A stretch of DNA of 64,000 bases. Origin: Planotetraspora sp. A-T 1434. GTDB lineage: Bacteria > Actinomycetota > Actinomycetes > Streptosporangiales > Streptosporangiaceae. Shown here piece by piece: positions 26,572 to 34,600 of the stretch. The DNA lies in NCBI RefSeq assembly GCF_025420585.1, contig NZ_JAOEGB010000021.1, forward strand, positions 1 through 64,000, written 5' to 3'. The notes beneath the pieces were generated by a model that had not been told where the DNA came from, made no database searches, and saw nothing but the letters and a program-made list of their open reading frames with translations. Within the stretch, counting starts at the first letter, position 1; each line of letters begins with the position of its first letter. A program made the translations under genes and the position numbers.

Positions 26572-27654
26572 GTGGGATTCGAGACGTACGCGCGCCGTGT
26601 GCGGAATCGGGACCTCCCATACGGTCACCGGCACGGCGCGCTGCGCAGCGCCGTGCACCTGTACAAACCGCTCGGCTTCACCGCCACCTGGGATTACCTC
26701 GCGGCCAAGGCGGGGCGGGTCCGCGCCGATGAGAACGCGCTGCTCCGGGCCCTCGACGTGCTGGAGATCAGCCGCGCCGCCTGGCATGCCGAGAAGGCGG
26801 CGTTCGCGGCCCGCCGTACGGCCGAGAAGAAGCAGGGGTACGGCGTGCGCCAGGACGAGGTCCGCTACCGGAACGGGTTCCGCTGGCCCGGCCCCGACGC
26901 CCATGAAGCGATGTACGCCACGGTCGAGGCACTGTGGGCCGACCACGCTCCGCTGTCTCGTCCGGCGCCGGAGGTCTCGCGATTTCCGGAGATCCCGGGG
27001 CTCGAACCGGTCGTTCCGGCACCGCCTCCGGGTCTGGTCGTGCTCGACGCCTCGACGGCCGACTGCGTCCGGGCCTACCTGCGCGGCGACGGCCGCCTGG
27101 ACCGGCGTAACAGCGAGGGCATCCGCCGGTGCGCCGCGGCCCTGCGCAAGGTGCACGTCCAGGGGGACCATCAGGCGTTTCAGCACTTCCGCCGACTGTC
27201 CACGCTGGTGGAACTGATCCTCCACGGCGCGCTGCCGCTCATCCGGCGGGGATGGATCGGCGACGCCGCCGCGATCCGCCAGGTGTTCCTCGACGCGTCG
27301 GCCGGCAAGCCGTACCTGCGGGAGGTGGATCCCGACGTCGGGATCCCGGACTGGATCCAGGGCTTTCTCGACTGTGGCCGCTTCCACGAGATCTGGGTCG
27401 CCGAACTCCATGGCCGGGTCGTCGGCTTCACCATGCTGACGTTCGACCAGCTCGGCTATTTCTACGTCAGCCCGGAGGCGCAGAACCGCGGGATCGGAAC
27501 CGACCTGCTGGCCCACGCCAAGCGACGCCGGCCCGGCAGGCTCATCCTCCACACGCCGGAGGCCAACAGCAGCGCCCGCCGCTTCTACGTACGGCACGGC
27601 TTCGCCGCGATCGGCGTGGAGGACGCCGAGGTCACGTACTCCTGGCCCCGCTGA
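26572..27654 (+). CDS. GNAT acetyltransferase with long unrecognised N-terminal region
   Basis: Protein of 360 residues. The last 145 residues are a GNAT fold: IRRGWIGDAAAIRQVFLDAS, WVAELHGRVVGFTML, then the acetyl-CoA loop YVSPEAQNRGIGTDLLAHA and NSSARRFYVRHGF. The first 215 residues are not recognised; they contain a helical, Arg/Ala-rich block (FAARRTAEKKQGYGVRQDE) and an aspartate-led segment (VVLDASTADCVRAYLRGDG). The start is GTG 26572, five bases after GGAGG; the frame is open further upstream but there it only shadows the DUF402 gene. Confidence 0.75.
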   Translation: MGFETYARRVRNRDLPYGHRHGALRSAVHLYKPLGFTATWDYLAAKAGRVRADENALLRALDVLEISRAAWHAEKAAFAARRTAEKKQGYGVRQDEVRYRNGFRWPGPDAHEAMYATVEALWADHAPLSRPAPEVSRFPEIPGLEPVVPAPPPGLVVLDASTADCVRAYLRGDGRLDRRNSEGIRRCAAALRKVHVQGDHQAFQHFRRLSTLVELILHGALPLIRRGWIGDAAAIRQVFLDASAGKPYLREVDPDVGIPDWIQGFLDCGRFHEIWVAELHGRVVGFTMLTFDQLGYFYVSPEAQNRGIGTDLLAHAKRRRPGRLILHTPEANSSARRFYVRHGFAAIGVEDAEVTYSWPR

Positions 27655-27760
27655 CCGCAGCTGCCAGCGCAGCGCCCGGCCGGGCGACCGCCGTGTCCTG
27701 ACACGGGACTTTACGCGTGACTCTTGCTTTACCCGACCGTGTGCTGTTACAAACAATATC

Positions 27761-27770
27761 GATCGCGATC
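27761..27770. promoter_or_regulatory. Candidate operator palindrome upstream of alpha-galactosidase
   Basis: GATCGCGATC is a perfect 10-bp palindrome with a central CG, 49 bp before the alpha-galactosidase start, in a locally AT-rich stretch (27747-27778). LacI-family sugar repressors typically bind dyads with a central CG. No LacI gene is in the window, so the assignment is speculative. Confidence 0.35.
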
Positions 27771-27819
27771 AAACAGAAGACCCCACGGAGTTCCACCACA
27801 ACGCACATCGAGAAGGCTC

Positions 27820-29826
27820 ATGCGTCGAACCATCGCGGCTCTTACCACGGCGTTTCTCGTCAGTTTTGGGCTCACCGCGGTCGCGGCCCCCGCCCACGCA
27901 CTCGATGACGGCCTCGCCCTGACTCCTCCGATGGGCTTCAACAACTGGAACAGCACCCACTGCCGGGCCGAGTTCAACGAGGCGATGGTCAAGGGCATCG
28001 CCGACATCTTCGTCTCGAAGGGCCTCAAGGACGCCGGCTACCAGTACGTCAACCTCGACGACTGCTGGGCCCTCCCCCAGCGCGACGCGGACGGCAACCT
28101 CGTGCCCGACCCGAAGCGATTCCCGAACGGCATCAAGGCCCTCGCCGACTACGTGCACGACAAGGGCCTCAAGCTCGGCATCTACACGAGCGCGGGCACC
28201 AAGACCTGTAACACGGCCGGCTTCCCCGGCGGCCTCGGCCACGAGGAGCAGGACGCGAACCTGTTCGCGTCCTGGGGCATCGACTACCTGAAATACGACA
28301 ACTGCAACAATCAGGGCGTCGACGCCGTCCAGCGCTACACCAAGATGCGTGACGCGCTGAAGGCCACGGGCCGGCCGATCGTGTTCAGCATCTGCGAGTG
28401 GGGCCAGAACAAGCCGTGGCTCTGGGGCAAGGACGTCGGTCACCTCTGGCGCACGACCGGCGACATCAACGACACCTGGTCACGGACCCTGTCGATCATC
28501 AAGGCCAACCTGCCGCTCGCGCAGTACGCGGGCCCGGGACACTGGAACGACCCGGACATGCTCGAAGTCGGCAACGGCGGCATGACGGACACCGAGTACC
28601 GCACGCACTTCGGCATGTGGGCCATCATGGCGGCGCCGCTGCTCATCGGGTCCGACCTGCGCAAGGCCACTCCGGCGACGTACGAGATCCTCGAGAACCG
28701 CGAGGTCATCGCGATCGACCAGGACCCGCTGGGGGTTCAGGGCGCGGTGCTCAAGTCGACGGGCGGCGCCTGGGTCGTCGTCAAACCGCTGGAGAACGGC
28801 GACAAGGCCGTGGCGCTGTTCAACGAGACCGACAAGCCGCAGCGCATCGCGACGTCGGGCACCGAGATCGGGCTCGACCGCGGTGACGTGCCCGCCTATC
28901 GCCTGCGGGACGTGTGGGCGCACACCGACACGCACGCCGAGGACGTCATCTCGGCCGCCGTGCCTCCCCACGGCACGGTCCTGCTCCGGGTGAGCGTCGA
29001 TCACAAGTGGAACAGCTACCCGCCGGCTCTAGGCCTCGACGTGCAGGTGCCTTCCACCTATCCGGGCGGCCCCGTGCTGGCCGAGCCGGGGAAGCCGTTC
29101 ACCGTCACCGCCTCGGCCACGGACAACGGCCACACCCCCGCCCAGCGCGTGGAGTTGCAGGTCCAGGGACCGGAGGGATGGGACGTCACCGCCACCTCGC
29201 CGACCACGATAAAGAACCTGCCACCAGGAGCCTCGACCTCCGCCACCTGGCAGGTGACGCCGCCCGCGACGCTGGCCCAAGGGCAGTACACCCTCGGGCT
29301 GACCGCCCGTTACACCAGCAGCGGCGGAAGGGCCTCGGCGTCGGCGTCGTCCTTCGCGGTGTTCCTTGTGCCACCCCCGCCACCGACCGCCGGCGGATAC
29401 CTGAGCGACCTGCCATGGCTGTCGATGGTCAACGGCTGGGGACCCGTCGAGCATGACCGGAGCAACGGTGAGAAGGGGGCGACCGACGGCCACACGATCA
29501 CCATCAACGGCGCGAAGTACGCCAAGGGGCTCGGGGCCCACGCGCCCAGCACCATCGAGTACTACCTCGGCGGCCACTGCACCACCGTCACGACGGATGT
29601 GGGGCTGGACGACGAGAAGGGCTCGAAGGGAACCGTCAGCTTCGAAATCTGGGCCAACGGCGACAAGGTCGCGGACTCGGGGGTCATGACGAACGCCATG
29701 CCCGCCAAGACCCTCACCGCCGACGTGTCCGGCGCCACCCTGCTCCGGCTCGTCGTCACGGACGGTGGTGACGGGAACGACAGCGACCACGCCGACTGGG
29801 CCGGCACCACGATCACGTGCGCCTGA
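27820..29826 (+). CDS. Secreted GH27 alpha-galactosidase with NPCBM domain
   Basis: Exported glycosidase of 668 residues that removes terminal alpha-galactose. A signal peptide covers residues 1-28 (IAALTTAFLVSFGLTAVAAPAHA). The GH27 barrel has the entry motif PPMGFNNWN, nucleophile Asp160 (YLKYDNC) and acid/base Asp215 (RTTGDI), plus the NREVIAIDQDPLG signature. A beta-sandwich follows (NEW3-like, about 400-525), then a Pro-rich linker and a C-terminal NPCBM carbohydrate-binding domain (KGLGAHAPSTIEYYLGG). ATG 27820 follows GAGAAGG. It is followed by a strong hairpin at 29888. Confidence 0.95.
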   Translation: MRRTIAALTTAFLVSFGLTAVAAPAHALDDGLALTPPMGFNNWNSTHCRAEFNEAMVKGIADIFVSKGLKDAGYQYVNLDDCWALPQRDADGNLVPDPKRFPNGIKALADYVHDKGLKLGIYTSAGTKTCNTAGFPGGLGHEEQDANLFASWGIDYLKYDNCNNQGVDAVQRYTKMRDALKATGRPIVFSICEWGQNKPWLWGKDVGHLWRTTGDINDTWSRTLSIIKANLPLAQYAGPGHWNDPDMLEVGNGGMTDTEYRTHFGMWAIMAAPLLIGSDLRKATPATYEILENREVIAIDQDPLGVQGAVLKSTGGAWVVVKPLENGDKAVALFNETDKPQRIATSGTEIGLDRGDVPAYRLRDVWAHTDTHAEDVISAAVPPHGTVLLRVSVDHKWNSYPPALGLDVQVPSTYPGGPVLAEPGKPFTVTASATDNGHTPAQRVELQVQGPEGWDVTATSPTTIKNLPPGASTSATWQVTPPATLAQGQYTLGLTARYTSSGGRASASASSFAVFLVPPPPPTAGGYLSDLPWLSMVNGWGPVEHDRSNGEKGATDGHTITINGAKYAKGLGAHAPSTIEYYLGGHCTTVTTDVGLDDEKGSKGTVSFEIWANGDKVADSGVMTNAMPAKTLTADVSGATLLRLVVTDGGDGNDSDHADWAGTTITCA

Positions 29827-29845
29827 ACACGGGCGCCATGGTCAT

Positions 29846-29885
29846 GCCCGCCCGAGTGTAGGAACGCCCGCCCGAACGTAGGAAC
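29846..29885. repeat. 20-bp tandem direct repeat
   Basis: GCCCGCCCGAGTGTAGGAAC and GCCCGCCCGAACGTAGGAAC abut (18 of 20 identical), between the alpha-galactosidase stop and its terminator hairpin. Confidence 0.85.
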
Positions 29886-29887
29886 CC

Positions 29888-29915
29888 GGTGCCCCGGACT
29901 CACTTCCGGGGCACC
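29888..29915. terminator. Terminator hairpin after alpha-galactosidase
   Basis: GGTGCCCCGG (29888-29897), an 8-base loop, then CCGGGGCACC (29906-29915): a perfect 10-bp stem. It lies between convergent genes and has no T-tract. Confidence 0.8.
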
Positions 29916-29957
29916 TCGGTTCGTTCAGAGCGCGCCATCGTCGGCGTCCGCGCGCGC

Positions 29958-30001
29958 CACCCACCCGAGCACCACCCACCCGAGCACCACCCACCCAGCA
30001 C
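29958..30001. repeat. 15-bp tandem repeat, nearly three copies
   Basis: CACCCACCCGAGCAC occurs at 29958-29972 and 29973-29987; a third copy lacking one base ends at 30001, nine bases before the stop of the nuclease gene. Confidence 0.9.
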
Positions 30002-30009
30002 CAGAGGCC

Positions 30010-30726
30010 TCACGCCGGGCCGAGGTCGTTCTCCGGCGGGAGGCGGGAGCCCCTGTGGGTGGCGTAACCGCGCCGGAGCCGATCGAGGAAGGCCGGCCGG
30101 GAGCGCTTGGCCGGCGTGAGCGAGTAGACACCCATCATCCAGTCGCCGAGCCGATCCCGGTCCACGACGATAAACCCGGCCTCCCTGGCCGCGTGACCGG
30201 CCTGGCCACTGAGAACGTGGGAGGTGACCAGGACACCTCGATGGCCTCGGTAGGCCGGGGCCTGGAGAGCGCCGATGAAGTCGCGGACCTGCCCGGGGCC
30301 GACCTGGCGTGTGTAGAGCTTGCACTGGATCGCGTACGGCGTGCCGCCCGGGGCGATCCCGATGACGTCGACGCCCCGGTCGCTCCGCCCCCCGACGACC
30401 CGGACCCTCGTGAACCCGTCGTTGCGCAGCAGCTCGGCGGTCAGGTGCTCGAACTGTCCGGGAGTCAACCGGTCGATGCCGGCACGCCGGAGAGCTTCGG
30501 CCCGGTAGTCGTCGCCGAGGCGGCGGATCAGCAAGGCGGCGATCACCAGCAGCCCGGCGAGCGCGGTGGCGCCAATCAGCAGCAGTGGCCAGCTCGACGC
30601 GAGGATGTCCCCCGCCTTGGGCGCCAGGACGAAGAGGAGAATGATCCCCACGACCGCGAGCGGCCAGGTGCTCTGAGATCTTCGCCGCCGGGTTCGTTTC
30701 CGTACCGGTGATCTACGCCTCGCCAT
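30010..30726 (-). CDS. Membrane-anchored restriction-endonuclease-like (Mrr_cat) protein
   Basis: Protein of 238 residues. A basic N-terminus (ARRRSPVRKRTRRRR) leads into two hydrophobic helices (LAVVGIILLFVLAP and WPLLLIGATALAGLLVIAALL). The C-terminal Mrr-type domain starts at LTPGQFEHLTAELLRNDGF and shows the PD-(D/E)xK set: Asp in RGVDVIGI and the QCK triad strand YAIQCKLY. Mrr-like proteins cut modified DNA or act as stress-triggered nucleases. ATG 30726 follows GGAGG. No methylase or partner is adjacent, so it looks like a stand-alone nuclease. Confidence 0.85.
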   Translation of the reverse strand: MARRRSPVRKRTRRRRSQSTWPLAVVGIILLFVLAPKAGDILASSWPLLLIGATALAGLLVIAALLIRRLGDDYRAEALRRAGIDRLTPGQFEHLTAELLRNDGFTRVRVVGGRSDRGVDVIGIAPGGTPYAIQCKLYTRQVGPGQVRDFIGALQAPAYRGHRGVLVTSHVLSGQAGHAAREAGFIVVDRDRLGDWMMGVYSLTPAKRSRPAFLDRLRRGYATHRGSRLPPENDLGPA

Positions 30727-30945
30727 CGTGAGACCTCCAGGCTCGAAGAAGAAGCGCTTCGATGGCGAGTGTGAACGCCCCCTCCGACAAACAATCTTGA
30801 GGCCGCTTTCCGCTGGGGCCCGGTGGAGAGATCGTCCCGCGAGGGGCAACATCGCACCCGTAGCGAACTCGGGCGATGCTCACGCGAGGCGCGACACACC
30901 GCACCCGGCGCGAACCTGGCTCCTCCTACTTGCCCCTGGCTCCCC

Positions 30946-31272
30946 CTACTTGTCCTCCAGGTCGAAGGAACGCCGGCGGGTCGGGGGCACGAGGTCGAGG
31001 TATTCCGGGTGCCTGCGGATCCAGTCGCGGATGAACGGGCAGAAGGGCAGCACGTCGAGCCCCCGGTGGCGGGCGGAGTCGAGCGCGGCCCTGGCCAGGA
31101 TGCCGCCCAGTCCCCGGCCGGCGTACTCGTCGTCGATCTCCGTATGGATGAACAGGATCGCCCTCGGGCGGAAGGCGTATTCGGCGAACCCGGCAAGGTG
31201 CCCGTCGACCGTGATCTCGAAGCGGTGCAACTCCGTGTTGTCGGTGACATGGATCTCAGGTGCGCTCGTCAT
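30946..31272 (-). CDS. Small GNAT-type N-acetyltransferase (YidJ-like)
   Basis: Compact acetyltransferase of 108 residues. Strands RFEITVDGHLAGFAEYAF and ILFIHTEIDDEYAGRGLGGILARAALDSARHRGLDVLPFCPFIRDWI are the whole of the single-domain Acetyltransf_CG family; the acetyl-CoA loop is EYAGRGLGG. Target unknown. Start ATG 31272; the longer frame to 31458 is non-conserved. The 219 bp upstream of the neighbouring nuclease gene hold no other gene. Confidence 0.85.
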   Translation of the reverse strand: MTSAPEIHVTDNTELHRFEITVDGHLAGFAEYAFRPRAILFIHTEIDDEYAGRGLGGILARAALDSARHRGLDVLPFCPFIRDWIRRHPEYLDLVPPTRRRSFDLEDK

Positions 31273-31480
31273 TGCGATGGGCCTTCCAGGTTGTGCCGTC
31301 CCGCTCTCGGTGGACAACGGCGAACGTGTGCGACCCACCAAAGGCAGAGGAGCAAGGTCTTGCGGTGCGTCCACTGTTTGCGGATGCGTCAGCAATATAA
31401 CCGGTCGGGTTCCTGCCTGCCGCAACGGAGGCTCACGGGTGCAGACGCCAGGCCGCACCGGTCCGCGCGATCTCGTGGAC

Positions 31481-31525
31481 GCCTGCTGCCCGAACGCCTG
31501 CTGCCCAAACGCCTACTGCCCAAAG
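31481..31525. repeat. 15-bp tandem repeat overlapping a stop codon
   Basis: Three copies: GCCTGCTGCCCGAAC (31481), GCCTGCTGCCCAAAC (31496) and GCCTACTGCCCAAAG (31511-31525). The third copy contains the SRPBCC gene's TAG stop on the minus strand; copies one and two have CAG instead of TAG at that place. The array therefore looks like an outward duplication of the gene's 3' end. Confidence 0.9.
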
Positions 31526-31869
31526 GAGAAACGCAGTTGCGCGTTGATCAGAAAGTTGAGCCGATGTCGCAGGTGGTTGAGCACCTGCGACTGCGGCGGC
31601 TCATCCGGCGTTAGCAGCGTCCAGCGCAGGGAGCACCCAGCGTCGGCGGACCGGATGTCGAACCGGATCCGGTCCTCGGCCCGTGCCGGCCACAGCGACG
31701 ACCAGACCACGAGCCCCGGCTCGACCGCCTCGAGAATCCGCGGCTCCATCTCATCGGGGAGCAGGTCAAGCCATTGCCTGCCACCTGGCCGCCGAGGGTT
31801 GGCGAGAGATTCCCAGACGATCCGCGGGGGCGGCGGCTGCGTCCGCTCCCGGGCACCCAATTCGATCAC
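31513..31869 (-). CDS. SRPBCC-fold (START-like) hypothetical protein
   Basis: Protein of 118 residues. The pattern PPPPRIVWESLANPRRPGGRQWL, EAVEPGLVVWSSLWP, RIRFDIRSADAGCSLRWTLLTP and the C-terminal helix HLRHRLNFLINAQLRFSFGQ fits the polyketide-cyclase/SRPBCC family, which binds hydrophobic ligands. The start is GTG 31869, overlapping the upstream gene's stop (GTGA), so it is translationally coupled to the DUF4240 gene. The fold assignment comes from pattern memory, not a search. Confidence 0.65.
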   Translation of the reverse strand: MIELGARERTQPPPPRIVWESLANPRRPGGRQWLDLLPDEMEPRILEAVEPGLVVWSSLWPARAEDRIRFDIRSADAGCSLRWTLLTPDEPPQSQVLNHLRHRLNFLINAQLRFSFGQ

Positions 31870-32513
31870 TTTTCCACGATAGGCGTGGGACTGGCCAGCT
31901 GCTGATTCGGAAACAACCGGCTCAGCCGCGGCAGGCGACCAGCGCGCTCGGCCTGGCCTCCAGGCAGGCCGTCGTCGGGGGGCTCCGGGTTGACCGCCAG
32001 ATCGATCCCTCGCCTCCACAGGGCATTCGCCAGCCCGTCCTCCTCGCCGGTGACCCGCTCGTAGGCGCGCTCGGCGACGTAGTCGAGCACCTCCCACTGC
32101 GGCTCCTCCCATTCGTCGTCTTCGCCGTCGAGTTGACGCAGCACGGCCGGGACGTCAGCCAGGAGGTCGGGCTCGGCGGTGACCCGTTCGAAGGTCTCGC
32201 GCCCGAGGCTGATGAGCCAGGACTGGAAGTACCAGAAGACGTCCTCCGAGCACCAGCCGTCGGCGATGAGGTAGGCGGCGCCCCACATCGGCCAGGTGTC
32301 GGCCGCCTTCTTGACCTCGGCCCGCCGGATCTGAAAGCCGATGATCTCCTCGGGAGAACGCCTGGACAGCGCCTCGGTCAGCCATTCGGCCCGCTCATCC
32401 AGGGCAGCCCGCAGATCCGGACCGCCCCGCTCATCCAGGCCGGCGTGCTCATTCCGGCCGGCCACCTGCCGCGCCGACCCGTCGATCAGCGCCCAGAATT
32501 CATCAGCATCCAC
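31866..32513 (-). CDS. DUF4240 family protein
   Basis: Protein of about 215 residues. The DUF4240 signature is clear: DADEFWALIDG at the start, WLTEALSRRSPEEIIGFQIR, MWGAAYLIADGWCSEDVFWYFQSWLISLGRETFERV. Related to the WGR/SMI1-like accessory families of actinomycetes; function unknown. GTG 32513 (VDADEFW) matches the usual N-terminus; a TTG six codons earlier (32531) is possible. Coupled by GTGA to the SRPBCC gene. Confidence 0.78.
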   Translation of the reverse strand: MDADEFWALIDGSARQVAGRNEHAGLDERGGPDLRAALDERAEWLTEALSRRSPEEIIGFQIRRAEVKKAADTWPMWGAAYLIADGWCSEDVFWYFQSWLISLGRETFERVTAEPDLLADVPAVLRQLDGEDDEWEEPQWEVLDYVAERAYERVTGEEDGLANALWRRGIDLAVNPEPPDDGLPGGQAERAGRLPRLSRLFPNQQLASPTPIVEK

Positions 32514-32655
32514 GACATGGGAGTCTCGCAAACCCCACTGACAATCTCTGCCTGAGGCGCGGTCGTCTCATGACCTTCCCGGTTCCGTACGGCAGAGCAG
32601 GCGGAAGCGCCGGCGACTGCGGTGCGCGGGTCGCGATCCAGGCAAGCCGAGCCTT

Positions 32656-32769
32656 TCCGGGCTCAGGTCGAAGCGGCTCGGCGGCATGCTCGTGCTCCTC
32701 CGGCAAGCCGGTGGTGGTCGTCTTGTCGCCACGAAGGATTGCGGCGACCAGCGTGTCCCACAAAGGGGA
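32656..32769 (-). pseudogene. ASCH-domain gene fragment
   Basis: The minus-strand frame reads SPLWDTLVAAILRGDKTTTT then GLPEEHEHAAEPLRPEPG, which is the start of an ASCH domain (family pattern LrdrLVaaVLaGeKTaTTGLlxEyehdgEPLPepG, from memory). ASCH proteins bind RNA or modified nucleosides. There is no start codon in front of it, and the remaining two thirds of the domain are absent. It is joined out of frame to a 2'-5' RNA ligase fragment at about 32765. Confidence 0.6.
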
Positions 32770-33028
32770 ACCGTCCGCACCGTCTGAACCGCACGTCGAA
32801 CGGCGACTGCGCGGCGAACAGTTCACGCAACTCCCCAAGCGTCCCCTGATCGAGGCGGTCAGAGGGGAGAAAGGAATAGAGCACGGTGACGTGCGCCGGC
32901 ACACCGTACGCGGCCGAGCTGTCGTAGCGCTCGCGCCACCGCCCCGCGACCGGCTCGGCGGCGAGCACAGGCATCGCCAGTGCCGTCTCACCCGTCCGGT
33001 ACGGCGTGCTGGTCACGATGGTCCTCAC
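32762..33028 (-). pseudogene. 2'-5' RNA ligase family gene fragment
   Basis: Frame from GTG 33028 (or ATG 32974): MPVLAAEPVAGRWRERYDSS, AAYGVPAHVTVLYSFLPSDR, LDQGTLGELRELFAAQSPFD, VRFRRCGRFPF. The AHVTV segment is the first HxT catalytic motif of the LigT/2H phosphoesterase fold. The second HxT motif and all residues after GRFPF are missing; the DNA passes directly into an ASCH fragment in another frame. A truncated, presumably dead gene. Confidence 0.65.
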
Positions 33029-33038
33029 TATCGAAGTA

Positions 33039-33572
33039 TCAGTAATGCTCCAGTACGCCGCGGACGGCGGAATCGGTGTCCGCGAAGTCGTCGACGTTGA
33101 GGCCGGTGAGACGACTCGCCAGCACGAGCGCCCGGTGCACCCCTGTGTCGGGGGCGTCCTTGTCCTCCTCAGTGAGCAGGCCCAGCTCGCGCATCTCGGG
33201 CAGGAACCCATCGGGCTCGCTTCCACCTCGGCTGAAAGAGGGGAACTGCGGGTCGAAGCCGAGGATCTCCACTCCGTCCACCCAGTGGGTGAAGGTCTGG
33301 TCGTGGTTGACGTTCCGGAACACGCTGGCCGTCACCGTGCCCACCGACAGCGCCCGCTGCACCTCGTCCAGGGTGCCCGCGAAGCCGTTCTCCTCCACCA
33401 GGAGCGTGCCGCCCTCAACCCGCTGGGCGGTGATCAGGCCCTCGTCGTCGTCATCGTCCTCCTCGTACGGCTCCGCGCCGATGCGCCGCAGCGCCTCCTC
33501 CGGCGTCAAGCCGCGCACGAAGGTGAAGCAGTATCCCAGGTGGCTGCCGTCGAACCAGTCGTACGTCTCCAT
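33039..33572 (-). CDS. DUF6461 family protein
   Basis: Acidic protein of 177 residues with the DUF6461 opening WFDGSHLGYCFTFVRGLTPEEALRRIGAEP and the middle strand VEGGTLLVEENGFAG. An acidic run EEDDDDDEG follows at about 32-40. Function unknown; common in Streptomyces relatives. ATG 33572 follows AGGAGA at a good distance; the open frame further upstream to 33953 only shadows the next gene. Confidence 0.78.
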   Translation of the reverse strand: METYDWFDGSHLGYCFTFVRGLTPEEALRRIGAEPYEEDDDDDEGLITAQRVEGGTLLVEENGFAGTLDEVQRALSVGTVTASVFRNVNHDQTFTHWVDGVEILGFDPQFPSFSRGGSEPDGFLPEMRELGLLTEEDKDAPDTGVHRALVLASRLTGLNVDDFADTDSAVRGVLEHY

Positions 33573-33718
33573 CGTGATCTCCTGACAGGTCGGAAGTGAT
33601 CGCATCCTGCCAGAACCGACCGACAGATCTGTCCGGGTGAGGACACGGTGCCAACCGGGCGCCCGGGCATCCCGTCTCCCCTCGGCCCCGTGTGTCTCGC
33701 TCTTCCGGGTCAGCACGC

Positions 33719-34600
33719 CTAGGCGGCGACGGTGAAGACCTGCTGAGGGACGATCTGCTTGCCGTCTCCCACGAGGTAGGAGGGGGTGACGACGAACGCC
33801 ACCCGGACGTCTGCGGCGGTCTCCCCGAGTTCGGAGCCGACGAATGGGCGCTGTCGTTCCGGGTCGTACCGGTCGTCCGGGCAGGAGAACTCCCACCGCT
33901 GGTCGCGGCCGAGTCGTTCCGCCTCGGCTCGCAACCGTCCGGCGGCCGCGCACAGTTCGTCGAGGGTCTCTCGGTCCGCGACAAGTTTGTGGGCGGCCAG
34001 CACCTGTCCGAGCCGCGCCGGGACCGCCGCCTCGGAGCCGAACAGGCTCTGGCAGACCTCCGCGATGACCTCGGCCTGGCCGCGCGCGTCGAAGGGCTTG
34101 CCGCCCGTCCGTTCGAGGTAGACCAGCGGCTGGACGTGCCTGACCAGGTAGTCCGCATAGGCGGCGCCGAGATCGAGATGGCCGTGCTCGTCCTCGGTAA
34201 CCTTGCCCGGATGGATGACCGAAGCAAGGTCTCCAGCGATGTTGGTGAACCGCCGGTCGAGGCCGGTGAACCGATCCTCGAGCGACTGAAGCTCGGCGAC
34301 CTGCTTTTGCAGGTTGTCGACCTGCCCCCGCAGCCGGCTGGCGGTCGTCACCGCCTCGGACAGCTCGGCCCGCTGCCGGGCGACCAGGCTCCGCAGGTCG
34401 GCGTTCTGCTGTTTGAGCTCGGACACCGACGTGGTCAGACCGGCCAGCGCCACCCTGACATCATGGACGGACGCCGTGACGCCCGACGCCCACTCGCTGA
34501 GCTCGACCAGTTCGGACTTGCGGCCCGGAATGCTGATGCGTACCGCGTCGACCAATTTCTCCACCAATCTGCGAGGGCCAATCACCATGTCGGCTTCCAT
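33719..34600 (-). CDS. Coiled-coil protein of the Hsp70-like operon, possible exchange factor
   Basis: Protein of 293 residues, unrecognised as a whole. Residues 35-120 form a predicted coiled coil (VSELKQQNADLRSLVARQRA, SRLRGQVDNLQKQVAELQSL). The distal part has KPFDARGQAEVIAEVCQSLFGSEAAVP and a beta-rich end. A helical rod followed by a small beta region is the layout of GrpE-like exchange factors, but no GrpE signature is visible, so this is only an analogy. The start overlaps the Hsp70-like stop by 19 bp (ATG 34600; ATG 34588 is an alternative), so it is the last gene of the four-gene operon. Confidence 0.8.
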   Translation of the reverse strand: MEADMVIGPRRLVEKLVDAVRISIPGRKSELVELSEWASGVTASVHDVRVALAGLTTSVSELKQQNADLRSLVARQRAELSEAVTTASRLRGQVDNLQKQVAELQSLEDRFTGLDRRFTNIAGDLASVIHPGKVTEDEHGHLDLGAAYADYLVRHVQPLVYLERTGGKPFDARGQAEVIAEVCQSLFGSEAAVPARLGQVLAAHKLVADRETLDELCAAAGRLRAEAERLGRDQRWEFSCPDDRYDPERQRPFVGSELGETAADVRVAFVVTPSYLVGDGKQIVPQQVFTVAA

